Shown: positions 17,997 to 26,414 of the stretch, piece by piece | Position numbering within the stretch: position 1 is the first letter of the stretch | Layout: every line of letters begins with the position of its first letter | Origin: Catellatospora sichuanensis | GTDB taxonomy: Bacteria; Actinomycetota; Actinomycetes; Mycobacteriales; Micromonosporaceae | DNA: 35,593 nucleotides | Direction: 5' to 3' | Assembly (NCBI RefSeq): GCF_007483665.1 | Contig: NZ_ML660195.1 | Location: 1-35,593 of the forward strand | Made by a program: the position numbers and the translations under genes | The notes under the pieces: generated by a model | What the model was told of the DNA's origin: nothing | The model's input: the letters and a program-made list of their open reading frames with translations, nothing else | Database searches by the model: none

Positions 17997-18449
17997 ATGA
18001 GTCCGGTGCTTGCCTGCGATCTACTCACCGAAATCCCGACCGTCACCGTTTCCACGCCCGTGCGTGATGCGGTCAGGCTGGTCGCCATCCAGGAGTTGGC
18101 CGGGCTGATCGTCGTCGACGACGATGAGCACCCGATGCGAGTACTGCCCGGTGCGCAGGTGCTAAGGCTGGCAGTTCCTGCGTACTGCCTGGAAGATCCG
18201 ATTTTGGCGCACCTGGTGGACGAGGCGTCCGCGGACGCCTTCGTCGAAACTCTCGGCACCCGGACGGTTGGACAGTGCCTCGGCGAGCGCGCACGACAGA
18301 TGCCGGTGGTCGGCCCCGAAGCTACGGTGCTAGAAATCGCTTCGCTGATGGCGTGCACGGGCAGCGAGCTGGTCGCGGTCGTCGACGCGGGCGTGCTGCA
18401 AGGCGCGGTGAGCCTGCAGGCGCTGCTGGACGAGCTGGTACCAGGCTGA
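17997..18449 (+). CDS. CBS-domain pair protein
   Basis: About 150 residues from ATG 17997: CBS1 (LLTEIPTVTVSTPVRDAVRL ... GLIVVDDDEHPMRV, about 5-60) and CBS2 (MPVVGPEATVLEIASLMA ... AVVDAGVLQGAVSLQALL, about 95-148). CBS pairs bind adenine nucleotides and act as energy sensors. Small stand-alone pairs are common in stress clusters. The start is uncertain: the frame continues upstream to 17862, and there GSLVGIVTRR itself resembles the end of a CBS domain, so a longer protein or an eroded extra domain is possible. The GH15 gene follows after 31 bp, probably in the same operon. Confidence 0.8.
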   Translation: MSPVLACDLLTEIPTVTVSTPVRDAVRLVAIQELAGLIVVDDDEHPMRVLPGAQVLRLAVPAYCLEDPILAHLVDEASADAFVETLGTRTVGQCLGERARQMPVVGPEATVLEIASLMACTGSELVAVVDAGVLQGAVSLQALLDELVPG

Positions 18450-18480
18450 AGGTGTCCCGGCGGCCCTGGGAGGTGGGGCG

Positions 18481-20364
18481 GTGGCCAGAGCCGTGCCCGA
18501 TCGCGGCGGCTAGATCGACGTCGAAGAAGCAGCAGACTACCTGCCGATCGAGAATCACGCGCTGATCGGCGATGGCCGCGGCAGTGCGCTGGTCGGCGTC
18601 GACGGCTCGATCCGGTGGCTGTGCGTGCCGCGTTTCGACAGCCCTCCGCTGCTGCGCGGGCTGCTCGACCACCGCCGCGGCGGGCAGTTTCTCGTTACCG
18701 TCGATGGACTTTGCTCGGCACGCCAGCGCTACGTCGACGAGTCCGGCATCGTGTGCACGGAACTTGCTGCCGCCGACGGCGGTGCGGTCGAGCTGACAGA
18801 TCTGTTCACGCTGCGCGAGGGCGCGACGCTGGCCGAGTACGCCCGGGCGGGCCGCGGCGAGCTGCTGCGCTGGGCGCGGGTGCGCCATGGACCGGTCGTG
18901 CTGCGGGTGGCGCTGCAGCCCTACGGCGGGGCGCAGATGTCACCACGCGGCAACGGTTGGCAGGTGAAATGCCCCCAAGCCGGCGACCTTAGCCTGCAAC
19001 TGCTCGCCTCCCACCCCCTGGACTGGCCGCGAGACCGGATCAAGCTGCAGGCAGGGGAGCAGTTCTGGGTACTGCTGCGCTGGGACAGCCCCATGTACCG
19101 CCCCGACGTCGTCGACCCGCAACGGCTGCTGTCGGACACCGCGGCGGCCTGGCACGGCTGGTCGGCAAGCATCGATTACACCGGCCCGCAGCAGGCCATG
19201 GTGCGCCGGTCCGCGCTGACCCTCAAACTGCTCGACCACTTCGAGGATGGCGCGATCATCGCCGCGCCAACGTCATCGCTGCCCGAGGTGATCGGCGGCG
19301 TGCGCAACTGGGACTACCGCTACACGTGGATCCGCGACGCGGCGTTCTCCGGGTTCGCGCTGCGACGCATCGGTCTGCATGCCGAGGCCGACAGCTTCCT
19401 GGGCTGGGTGCTCGACGCCGCGGACAGCACCCGCACGCCCAGGGTGCTCTACGACCTCGACGGCGTTCTGCCGCCACACGAACGTACCGATCCCGACTTG
19501 TGCGGCTACCGCCGTTCAGCGCCGGTCAGGTGGGGCAACGCCGCGATCGAGCAGACCCAGCACGACGCCTACGGCGAGATCCTCGACTGCGCCTACCAGT
19601 GGGCCGCCCGAGGCGGACCGGTGGACGACCACCTGTGGCGGCGCCTGCACCGGCTGGCCGAGGCCGCCTACCGGCTGTGGCAGGTACCCGACCACGGCAT
19701 CTGGGAGATCCGCGCCCCCGGCAGGCCGTTCACCTACTCGGTGGCGATGTGTCAGGTGGCACTCGACCGTGCCTGCCGGCTCTCACGCCGCCTGAAACTG
19801 CCCGCAGACGCCGACCGTTGGGCCCGCCAAGCCGCCGAGCTCACCGAGCAGATACTCCAATATGCCTGGGACGACCGGCTCCAGTCGCTGACCGAGCAGC
19901 TCGCACCCGGCGGCGGCCTGGACGCAAGCGTCCTGGCGCTGCCGTTGCGGCGGGTCCTGCCCGCCGACCACCCGCGCATGGCCGCGACCTGCACGGCCAT
20001 CGCCCGCCACCTCGGCGCCGGCGACGGGCTGCTCTACCGCTACCTACCCGAACGTTCCCCCGACGGACTGCCCGACCGCGAGGGTGCGTTCGTGCTGTGC
20101 AGCTTCTGGCTGGCCGACAACCTGCTCGGCCAGGGCCGTATCGACGAGGCGGCCGCGCTCTACGACAACCTGTGTGCGCGGGCCAACCATGTCGGCCTGC
20201 TCGCCGAGCAGATCGACCCGTCGACCGGGTCGTTCCTCGGCAACTTCCCGCAGGCGCTCAGCCACGTCGGGCTGATCTCCACCGGGGTCGCGCTGGCAAG
20301 AGCGGCTCGCGGCGGCCAGCCTGAACTGTCCACCACCGCCTGGCATCAGCGCCAGACCATCTGA
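18481..20364 (+). pseudogene. GH15 glucoamylase/trehalase-like enzyme with in-frame amber codon
   Basis: From GTG 18481, behind GGGAGG at 18468-18473, the frame reads VARAVPDRGG, then TAG at 18511-18513, then continues uninterrupted for 617 codons. The residues right after the stop (ADYLPIENHALIGDGRGSAL) are the conserved GH15 trehalase-like N-terminus, so the stop lies inside the original protein. The catalytic module is otherwise intact: IGGVRNWDYRYTWIRDAAF, GIWEIRAPGRPFTYSVAMCQ with the acid Glu, and EGAFVLCSFWLADNL. The first usual start after the TAG is GTG 18625, which would remove about 40 conserved residues. Mycobacterial and Streptomyces relatives are trehalases or glucoamylases. Explanations: nonsense mutation, amber readthrough, a non-standard start, or a sequencing error. 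Confidence 0.85.
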
Positions 20365-20484
20365 TCGTCCAGTCGCAGGTAGGCGCTCCCGCAGCCGCGC
20401 CACCCGACCGCTTACCAGCGCCGCCCGCGCCCTGGCGTCGGGCGCAGGCGGCAGGCTCATGCCGTGCGCCACCGCGATGGCCGA

Positions 20485-20501
20485 TGTCATGCAAATGTCG
20501 T
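20485..20501 (+). promoter_or_regulatory. Copy of the 17-bp TGTCAT double-repeat element
   Basis: TGTCATGCAAATGTCGT: two TGTCNT half-sites with 11-bp periodicity, matching 15 of 17 positions with the copy at 32200. It sits immediately left of the IS200/IS605-like hairpin. No gene starts at the expected distance downstream. Confidence 0.4.
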
Positions 20502-20514
20502 CGGATACCTCCGT

Positions 20515-20840
20515 GGATACTCCGGCCTTCAGGCCGGAGAGGAAACGGAACTCCTGCGGAGCAGGGCAGGAAAGGACGGTTCGCCGCCAGGGCGAATCCG
20601 GCATCCGCCGGTGTCGCGGGAGGGAACAGGTGTGCTAATTCATTGCGGCCTGGCCGGCGACAACCTAGCCGGTCGGGCCTACCGCCGGGCTGGCGGGAAG
20701 TCAGGTCTGTGGAGCCTGTGTAAGACCGATGGGCGGTACGCCGCTCCTTGCTGGTAACCCAGGTCGGCAACGGGCTGTGAAGCAGAAAGTTCAACCCGCG
20801 AGGGTCGAATCCCCCTGCTTCAGCTGGGGGAGATGTCAAG
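20515..20840 (+). mobile_element. IS200/IS605-like non-autonomous element (tnpB-less), possible omega-RNA
   Basis: Two hairpins bound this stretch. The left one, at 20520-20539, is CTCCGGCC-TTCA-GGCCGGAG. The right one, at 20811-20830, is CCCCCTGC-TTCA-GCTGGGGG with a T-T mismatch in the stem. It is preceded by GGGTCGAAT and followed by AGATGTCAAG. Subterminal hairpins with an unpaired T, and the right-end pattern GAATCCCC...GGGGGAGATGTCAA, are typical of IS200/IS605 elements in high-GC actinobacteria, where the right end also forms the omega-RNA guide scaffold of TnpB. Between the hairpins is about 270 bp of short inverted repeats with no tnpA or tnpB frame. It is therefore a deletion derivative (PATE-like). 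Exact ends are not defined. Confidence 0.6.
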
Positions 20841-20999
20841 AAAGTGGGCGTAGCACGCGGCGGCGCGGACCGTTGATCCGAATGTTCGGGCCCACCGAGC
20901 AACCGGCCGCGGCGGCACCCGAGATCACTGCCGCCTCGGCCGGTTCCTGCCTACAGCGACCGCAGGACTGCCTATGGTGGGTGTGCTCACGACCGGGCG

Positions 21000-23225
21000 T
21001 CACCACATGGATGCAGGCATGGGGACCTCGCCGCCGATGGCGAACGACTCGTGCCATCTGCTGCTGGACCAGAACCGGTTGCTGGTCGTCGCCGGCGCGA
21101 CGTGGACGTCCGCGCCGTAGCCGCGGCCGAAGGCGATGATGTCGTCGCGGCCTTCGCCGGTGAAGTCGCCGACGCCGGGCACGTCGACGCCGGCGGCGAA
21201 ATCGGTATGCCAGGTGGTCGGTGCGGCGAACGTGCGGGAGTTGTACGGGAACGGAACGGTTGCCGACAGCGCGACCTGTACCTGCGGCCAGGTGCCGCGA
21301 TAGAACTCGACGACGTCGTCGCAGCCGTCGCCGTTGAAGTCGCCGACGGCTGGCACGTGTGTCCCGGTAGCGAAGCCCCGCAGCCAGGTCACGGCCGATC
21401 TGAAGCTGTTGCCGGACGACGTCGCCACCGACACCGCACCGGCGGTGCCCCGCTGGAAGGAGACGACGTCGTCGACGCGGTTGCAGTCGAAGTCGCCCAC
21501 CATCGGTACGGCGTCGCCCGCGGCGAAGTCGTCGCTCCATTTGACCGCCGTGCCGACGAACCGGGTTCCGTCCGAGGTGGCGACGTAGACGTCAGCGGTG
21601 CTGCCGCGGGTGAACGTCGCGATGTCGGCGCGCCCGTCGCCGTTGAAGTCGCCCACCGCCGGAGTCTCGTTGCCGGCCGCGAACCAGGTATGCCACAGCT
21701 GCTGCGCGGGGCCGAAGGCCGAACCGGTCGACAGCGCCACGTAGACGTCGGCGCTGGTGCCGCGGGTGAACGTGATCAGGTCGTCGCGGCCGTCGCCGTT
21801 GACGTCGCCGAGCAGGGGAATCTCGTTGCCGGCGCTGAAGTATTCGTGCCACCGTGTCCTGGGGCCGAATCCCGAACCGGTCGACAGTGCCACGTACACG
21901 TCGGCAGAGGCGCCCCGCTCGAACGAGACGATGTCGTGGCGGCCGTCGCCGTTGACGTCGGCGCCTCGATCGCCGTAGCCGTCATTGCCCGGACCAGCCC
22001 GGTCGAGGTAGAGGATCAGGTTCGGCGACCCCTGCGGATCAGTGATCTTGTCCCGGGTGGCCTCGTTGAGCAGCATCGACTGCACCACCGCCGGCGACGC
22101 CTGCGGAAAGCGCTGCAGGTAGCGGGCGACCGCCCCGGTGACGAACGCGGTCGAGTACGAGGTCCCACTGGCCTGCCCGTCGGCGGTGTCGCTGGAGTGA
22201 TGGGCGCTGTTGATGCCCTCCGCCGGGGCGAACAGGTCCACGCAGACCCCGACGCTGGAGCCCTGCCCGCCCTCAGGGTCGTCCCAGACATTGCGGAACG
22301 GGCTCAGACCACCGACGGTGATGACGCCCGCGAGCCTCGACGGCGAGAAGTCGCAGGCGTTGCGCCTGCCGTTGCCTGCCGTTCCCACCACGGTGATGCC
22401 GCGGTTTATCAAGCCGTGCGTGCTGGCGTCGACGGCCAGGTTCGACCAGGACTGGGTACTGAGGTTGACCACCGCAGGCCGGGCTGCGTTGGCCGCGATC
22501 CATTCCATGGCGGTGATGAAGCGGCCGCTGGGAGCGTCTCCCACGCAGGGGCCGATGCGGACCGTGTGCAGCCGCGCCCCTTTCGCGACGCCGTGCGTCT
22601 TTCCGCCGATGACGCCGGCCATCGCCGTGCCGTGTCCCTGGCAGTCGCCGGTTCCCGAGACGTCAGGCGCGGGGACGAACGAGACGTCACCGCTGGCACG
22701 GCCTTCGAACTCCGAGTGGGTGGCGCGAATACCGGTGTCGACCACGTAGGCGTGGACTCCGGTGCCGTCGGTGTCCCACCGGTAGAACCGGTCGAAGCCG
22801 TCGCGCTGGTCGAGCGATCCGAGCCCCCACGACTCGACGGTCTGCTCGCCGGTGAACCACATGTGCACCTGCTGCTCCACGTACGCGACCTCGGGCTCCT
22901 TGCTGAGAGCCTGCGCGACCTGAGCCTGCATCGTGACGGCGAAACCCCGGACCGTGCGGTGATAGGCAGACTCCAGCTTGCCCGGGTACTCGGCTAACAG
23001 CCGCTTCACGGCCTCGTCCACTTCAGCCGCCGTCTTCTGGTCAGACGACGGCTCTCCCGTCGGCTCTGGGCCGGCCAGGACCACCACGTACGCGTCCTTG
23101 ATCCCACCCTTCGCCGCAGGCAGGAACTTCTCGTCAGCTGCGGCGGCCGGCGCGGCTACGATCTGGGTCGACACCACCACCGCGGTGACGGCCAACGAAA
23201 GTCTAAGGCGGCGCTTTGACGTCAT
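21000..23225 (-). CDS. Secreted S8 subtilase with six FG-GAP/VCBS repeats
   Basis: A 741-residue exported protease. Signal peptide at about 1-30 (ending APAAAADEK); an I9-type propeptide (about 40-120, DAYVVVLAG ... VEQQV); an S8 domain with the triad Asp163 (AYVVDTG), His198 (CQGHGTAMAG) and Ser356 (SGTSYSTA), and oxyanion Asn285 (VVGTAGN). From about 423 to the end there are six repeats of the form GDxNGDGRDDxxxFxRG, calcium-binding FG-GAP/VCBS blades that should fold as part of a beta-propeller for adhesion or substrate binding. Repeat 4 has lost the canonical NGDG (GDFDCNRVDD). The start at 23225 has GGAG 5 bases upstream. Proteinase-K/aqualysin-like. It is first of three same-strand genes coding for exported or membrane proteins. 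Confidence 0.93.
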   Translation of the reverse strand: MTSKRRLRLSLAVTAVVVSTQIVAAPAAAADEKFLPAAKGGIKDAYVVVLAGPEPTGEPSSDQKTAAEVDEAVKRLLAEYPGKLESAYHRTVRGFAVTMQAQVAQALSKEPEVAYVEQQVHMWFTGEQTVESWGLGSLDQRDGFDRFYRWDTDGTGVHAYVVDTGIRATHSEFEGRASGDVSFVPAPDVSGTGDCQGHGTAMAGVIGGKTHGVAKGARLHTVRIGPCVGDAPSGRFITAMEWIAANAARPAVVNLSTQSWSNLAVDASTHGLINRGITVVGTAGNGRRNACDFSPSRLAGVITVGGLSPFRNVWDDPEGGQGSSVGVCVDLFAPAEGINSAHHSSDTADGQASGTSYSTAFVTGAVARYLQRFPQASPAVVQSMLLNEATRDKITDPQGSPNLILYLDRAGPGNDGYGDRGADVNGDGRHDIVSFERGASADVYVALSTGSGFGPRTRWHEYFSAGNEIPLLGDVNGDGRDDLITFTRGTSADVYVALSTGSAFGPAQQLWHTWFAAGNETPAVGDFNGDGRADIATFTRGSTADVYVATSDGTRFVGTAVKWSDDFAAGDAVPMVGDFDCNRVDDVVSFQRGTAGAVSVATSSGNSFRSAVTWLRGFATGTHVPAVGDFNGDGCDDVVEFYRGTWPQVQVALSATVPFPYNSRTFAAPTTWHTDFAAGVDVPGVGDFTGEGRDDIIAFGRGYGADVHVAPATTSNRFWSSSRWHESFAIGGEVPMPASMW

Positions 23226-23326
23226 GAGAGCTCCACTTATGGCGGGTGGCAGGATACGACCGGACTGGAATGCCGAAACAGGCGGGGATGCAGCCCTGAA
23301 TGCCGAGACCGGCGACGGCTGTGGTT

Positions 23327-23938
23327 TCAAGCAGGCTGACCGGGCTCAGCCCGGATCATGACCCGAGTGCCCGCATTGGTACGCATGACGACGGTAGCGC
23401 TGCCGACAGCGTCGGTGGGTTCGAGATAGCCGATGACGCCAGCCTGGTCGCCGGGCTGGAGCACACCCTCATACAACCTGATCTTGCAGGTTGTCGGCGA
23501 GCCGTTGCGATAACCGCCCGCGCGTAGCAGCGTGTCCACCCACGGGACCTGGTCCAGGGTGGTCTGTGGAGCTTCGAAGTCGCGGTCGATGGCGATGACG
23601 CTGCCATCGGCCCGTATCAGCGCGGTACCGGTCCCGTCGTCGAGCAGGAAGTCGACGCCCTGCTGGGCGGCCCTGGTGCTGCCCGAGTCACTGCCGTCGC
23701 TGGGCACGATCCGCAGGTCCTGCGCGAGGTAGGGCCGGCCGCTGGCCTGGCTGACCGGCGCGTCCTCGACGGCGCGGGCGACGCCCGACAGGCGGTAGAC
23801 CCCAGGCACGGTCACCGAGGCAATCGCGGTGACCGGAAGCCGAGAGAACGCCCTAATGGCGGAGCCGTTGACGAACCGGTAGAGCACGACGGCGGCGACG
23901 AACGCGACCACGACAACCGCAATAGTGAGAAGGTCCAC
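23327..23938 (-). CDS. Membrane-anchored GIDE-like (BAM) domain protein
   Basis: 203 residues: an N-terminal membrane helix (about 4-22), then a single soluble domain with YRLSGVARAVEDAPVSQASG, VDFLLDDGTGTALI, a long insert, and LQPGDQAGVIGYLEP. The pattern (G-x-A at the first strand, a DDxTG strand pair, and GDxVxVxGxxE near the end) is that of the GIDE/BAM domain known from mitochondrial MUL1/MULAN and from prokaryotic membrane proteins. There is no RING finger. The GTG start follows CAGGAG by 7 bases. Its function in bacteria is unknown. It lies about 100 bp upstream of the subtilase gene on the same strand, so co-transcription is possible. Confidence 0.6.
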   Translation of the reverse strand: MDLLTIAVVVVAFVAAVVLYRFVNGSAIRAFSRLPVTAIASVTVPGVYRLSGVARAVEDAPVSQASGRPYLAQDLRIVPSDGSDSGSTRAAQQGVDFLLDDGTGTALIRADGSVIAIDRDFEAPQTTLDQVPWVDTLLRAGGYRNGSPTTCKIRLYEGVLQPGDQAGVIGYLEPTDAVGSATVVMRTNAGTRVMIRAEPGQPA

Positions 23939-24016
23939 AATGGCTCCTGGCCCGTCGGGTGTTCGGTGAACGCAAGTGGCGTTGCCTGTGGCTGTGGTTG
24001 CCTGAACTGCGCGAGG

Positions 24017-24832
24017 TCACGGTCCAGGTGGGGTGTAGTCGGGGAAATTGCGCTGGGGGCAGGTGTCAGGTCGGGCGGGATCAAAACGGTGCAGTGTGAA
24101 CGCCGTGCCACCGGCAGGCACGGTGGCGACCGGCACCCTGTTCCCGATCATCACCACACCGTGCCAGCCGGTGTGCCCGGCCCGATACAGCGTGCAGTTG
24201 CCGACGACCCGCATCCCGGGCACCACGACGGCCTGCGCGCGCGTGCGGACGAACGTTGCGGCGTCGTACGGGCTGCTCTGCAGGAAATAGAAGCCCGTGT
24301 CGGGTCTCGAGTTGACCCAGAACATCTCGCCGTAGTTCAGATGCATGTCGAAGACGTTGACGACATCGCGGCTGTCCAGCCAGGCGAATGCCAGGTCCGG
24401 ATCGCCGGCGCCCGTGACGCCATCGTTGGCAGAAACCGGCAGCACGATCTTCTCGGCAGCCTGCCGCCACTGCACGTACGGGCTGAACCCGGTGACCCGG
24501 GTGGCCTCCACCCGGTACGTGCCGGGCGCCCGCAGGTGGGAGTTGATCGCGACGAACTCGGTCTTGCCCAGCCCGTAGCCGGTCGACGACGCCAGCCACG
24601 GGCCGCTGCCCTCGAAGAGGCTGACGTTCCAGTTGTCCGGGGAGAACACGGCGACAGCCGACCACGCCGGACGAGTGACGGCCAGGTCGTAGACGGTGCT
24701 CGACTTGGGCCGGTGGATCGCGCCGTCGGTCAGCGTCGCGGCGTACGCCGGTTGCTGCACCAGCAACACCGCAGCAGCGCTGCAGACCGCAGCAGTCAGC
24801 CAGAAACGCCGGGTCCGTGTGTGACCGCCCAT
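24017..24832 (-). CDS. Secreted protein of unknown function
   Basis: 271 residues with a clear signal peptide (RR near the N-terminus, hydrophobic core, cleavage after PAYA at about 31). The mature part is rich in aromatic and beta-type sequence (WSAVAVFSPDNWNVSLFEG, APGTYRVEATRVTGFSPYVQ) and has two cysteines near the C-terminus (VVGNCTLYRAG and RPDTCPQRNF) that could form a disulphide. It resembles repeated beta-sandwich modules, but I do not recognise a family. An excellent ribosome site (GAGGAGG) precedes the ATG. It is oriented with the GIDE-like and subtilase genes, about 80 bp upstream of the former. Confidence 0.8.
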   Translation of the reverse strand: MGGHTRTRRFWLTAAVCSAAAVLLVQQPAYAATLTDGAIHRPKSSTVYDLAVTRPAWSAVAVFSPDNWNVSLFEGSGPWLASSTGYGLGKTEFVAINSHLRAPGTYRVEATRVTGFSPYVQWRQAAEKIVLPVSANDGVTGAGDPDLAFAWLDSRDVVNVFDMHLNYGEMFWVNSRPDTGFYFLQSSPYDAATFVRTRAQAVVVPGMRVVGNCTLYRAGHTGWHGVVMIGNRVPVATVPAGGTAFTLHRFDPARPDTCPQRNFPDYTPPGP

Positions 24833-25180
24833 CGTGGCCTCCTCAGATCGGGGGCGTGGTAGCGCACCCAGTCTTGGCCTATGCCGCGGTCGAGGGCTCG
24901 GATGAGTCGGGCACCCGATTCAACGACGTCGCATCAGTGCCCTGTCGCCCGGCCTGGACCACCCCACGCTCGAAGGCCGGCCATGCCTCGCGGCGACGGA
25001 TCCATCACGAGGCCCGCTGACCCGCGCAGACTACGCCAACCTCGGCCAGCGCTGTCCCCGCAGACCCAGGAACACCGGTTGCCACATCCGCACCACCAGC
25101 GGCTGCAAGATGTGCTCACCTGCGACACATCACTGCGCGCGACCAGTCGGTCCCGGTCGCCACGAGGTAGTGTCCCTGCC
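24833..25180. other. Divergent intergenic region (secreted unknown / lgt)
   Basis: Promoters for both divergent genes should lie here. The lgt frame is open upstream but lacks conserved sequence. No confident promoter boxes are seen. Confidence 0.4.
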
Positions 25181-26188
25181 GTGAACCTTGCCTCCATCCC
25201 GTCCCCGTCCACGGCGGTCTGGCAGCTCGGTCCGGTGCCGCTGCGGGCGTACGCGCTGTGCATCATCGCCGGTATCGTGCTCGCCTGTGTCGTCACCGAC
25301 CGGCGGATGCGCAGCCGGGGAGCCCCGCCGTGGGCGGTGCTGGACATCGCGGTGTGGGCGGTGCCGTTCGGCATCGTCGGCGGCCGGATCTACCACGTGC
25401 TCAGCTCACCGGGGGCGTACTTCGGTGAGGGCGGTGACCTGGTCAAGGCGCTCTACATCTGGGAGGGCGGTCTGGGCATCTGGGGGGGCGTCGCCGGTGG
25501 CGCGGTCGGCGCGTGGCTGGCCTGCCGCCAGCTGGGCATGTCGTTCACCTTCGTCGCCGACACCATCGCCGTGGGCCTGCCGCTGGCCCAGGCCGTGGGC
25601 CGGCTCGGCAACTGGTTCAACAACGAGCTGTACGGCGGCCGCACTGACCTGCCCTGGGGCCTGCAGGTACACCGGATGTCGCCGGACAACCCGGGCCAGG
25701 CGGCGCAAGACGCCAACGGCACGCCTCAACTGCTCGACGGGCTCTACCACCCGACGTTCCTGTACGAACTGCTGTGGAACCTCGGCGTCGCCGGTGCCGT
25801 GTACGCCCTCGACCGGCGGTTCAAGTTCGGCCGAGGCCGCGCCTTCGCCCTCTACGCCATGCTGTACACCCTGGGCAGGGTGTGGATTGAGGCTATGCGC
25901 ACCGACGAGGCCACCATGGTCATCGGTGTACGCCTCAACGTTTGGACCTCGATCATCGTGTTCCTCGGCGCGGCGGCGTTCTTCGTCCTGCGACGTGGCC
26001 CGCAGGAGTTCCTTGTCCCCGACACGGGCACCGCCGGCGAGCCAGGCAAGGGCTTCCTGACCGTGTCCGAAGCACGGCACCGCTCCTTTCAGACAGGCGA
26101 CACCGACTCCGACGCGCCGGACCGGCTCGACCAGGATCTCGCGACGAGCACGGAGGGGCGGTCCGAACCCGTGGCCGCAGAGCGCTGA
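25181..26188 (+). CDS. lgt: Prolipoprotein diacylglyceryl transferase
   Basis: 335 residues. Seven-helix Lgt fold with LRAYALCIIAGI, GGRIYHVLSS, WEGGLGIWGG, and the signature region GRLGNWFNNELYGGRTDLPWGL, ending with AMLYTLGRVWIEAMRTD. It transfers diacylglycerol from phosphatidylglycerol to the lipobox Cys of prolipoproteins. The GTG at 25181 fits the family N-terminus (NLASIPSPSTAVWQLGPVPL). The ribosome site is weak. The last 60 residues form a hydrophilic tail, common in actinobacterial Lgt. The trp genes that often neighbour lgt in actinobacteria are not here, so this may be a second copy associated with the island. Confidence 0.93.
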   Translation: MNLASIPSPSTAVWQLGPVPLRAYALCIIAGIVLACVVTDRRMRSRGAPPWAVLDIAVWAVPFGIVGGRIYHVLSSPGAYFGEGGDLVKALYIWEGGLGIWGGVAGGAVGAWLACRQLGMSFTFVADTIAVGLPLAQAVGRLGNWFNNELYGGRTDLPWGLQVHRMSPDNPGQAAQDANGTPQLLDGLYHPTFLYELLWNLGVAGAVYALDRRFKFGRGRAFALYAMLYTLGRVWIEAMRTDEATMVIGVRLNVWTSIIVFLGAAAFFVLRRGPQEFLVPDTGTAGEPGKGFLTVSEARHRSFQTGDTDSDAPDRLDQDLATSTEGRSEPVAAER

Positions 26189-26414
26189 CATCGGCCCCGG
26201 GCATTCATCCTGGCGAATTGGAAATTGCGGCCAGGGCATCGCTGGTGCGCTGCCCGGGGTCGGTCGTGACATCGCGCAACAACCTCGCCGGCCAGCCGCG
26301 CCGGCCACGTCGAAGCCGGGTCGTGCGCGGTCGGCCAACCGATGACAGGTGTATGGCAACAAGCTGCAATGCTCTTTTCCCAGCACAGGCTTCGTCGCTG
26401 TCGTGGTGTGCTTA
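26189..26414. other. Intergenic region after lgt
   Basis: Contains a copy of the 17-bp repeat at 26342-26358 and no supported gene. Open frames antisense to lgt pass through it, but they have no family features. Confidence 0.4.
26342..26358 (-). promoter_or_regulatory. Copy of the 17-bp TGTCAT double-repeat element
   Basis: On the minus strand it reads TGCCATACACCTGTCAT, 15 of 17 positions identical to the copy before the STAS/TPS operon. The only minus-strand start at a comparable distance (ATG at 26272) opens a frame antisense to lgt with no recognisable product, so the element may be orphaned. Confidence 0.4.

Larger units (their letters stand above)
20365..20999. other. Gene-free stretch around the IS605-like element
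   Basis: Apart from the element at 20515-20840 and the 17-bp repeat just left of it, I see no gene here. The region separates the end of the GH15 gene from the convergent 3' end of the subtilase gene, and should contain terminators for both; none is clear. Confidence 0.4.

Noticed and set aside
20790..20816. tRNA-like T-arm (GAGGGTCGAATCCCC)
   Set aside because: It looks like a T-loop, but no acceptor, D or anticodon arms surround it; it fits the right-end hairpin region of an IS200/IS605 element better.
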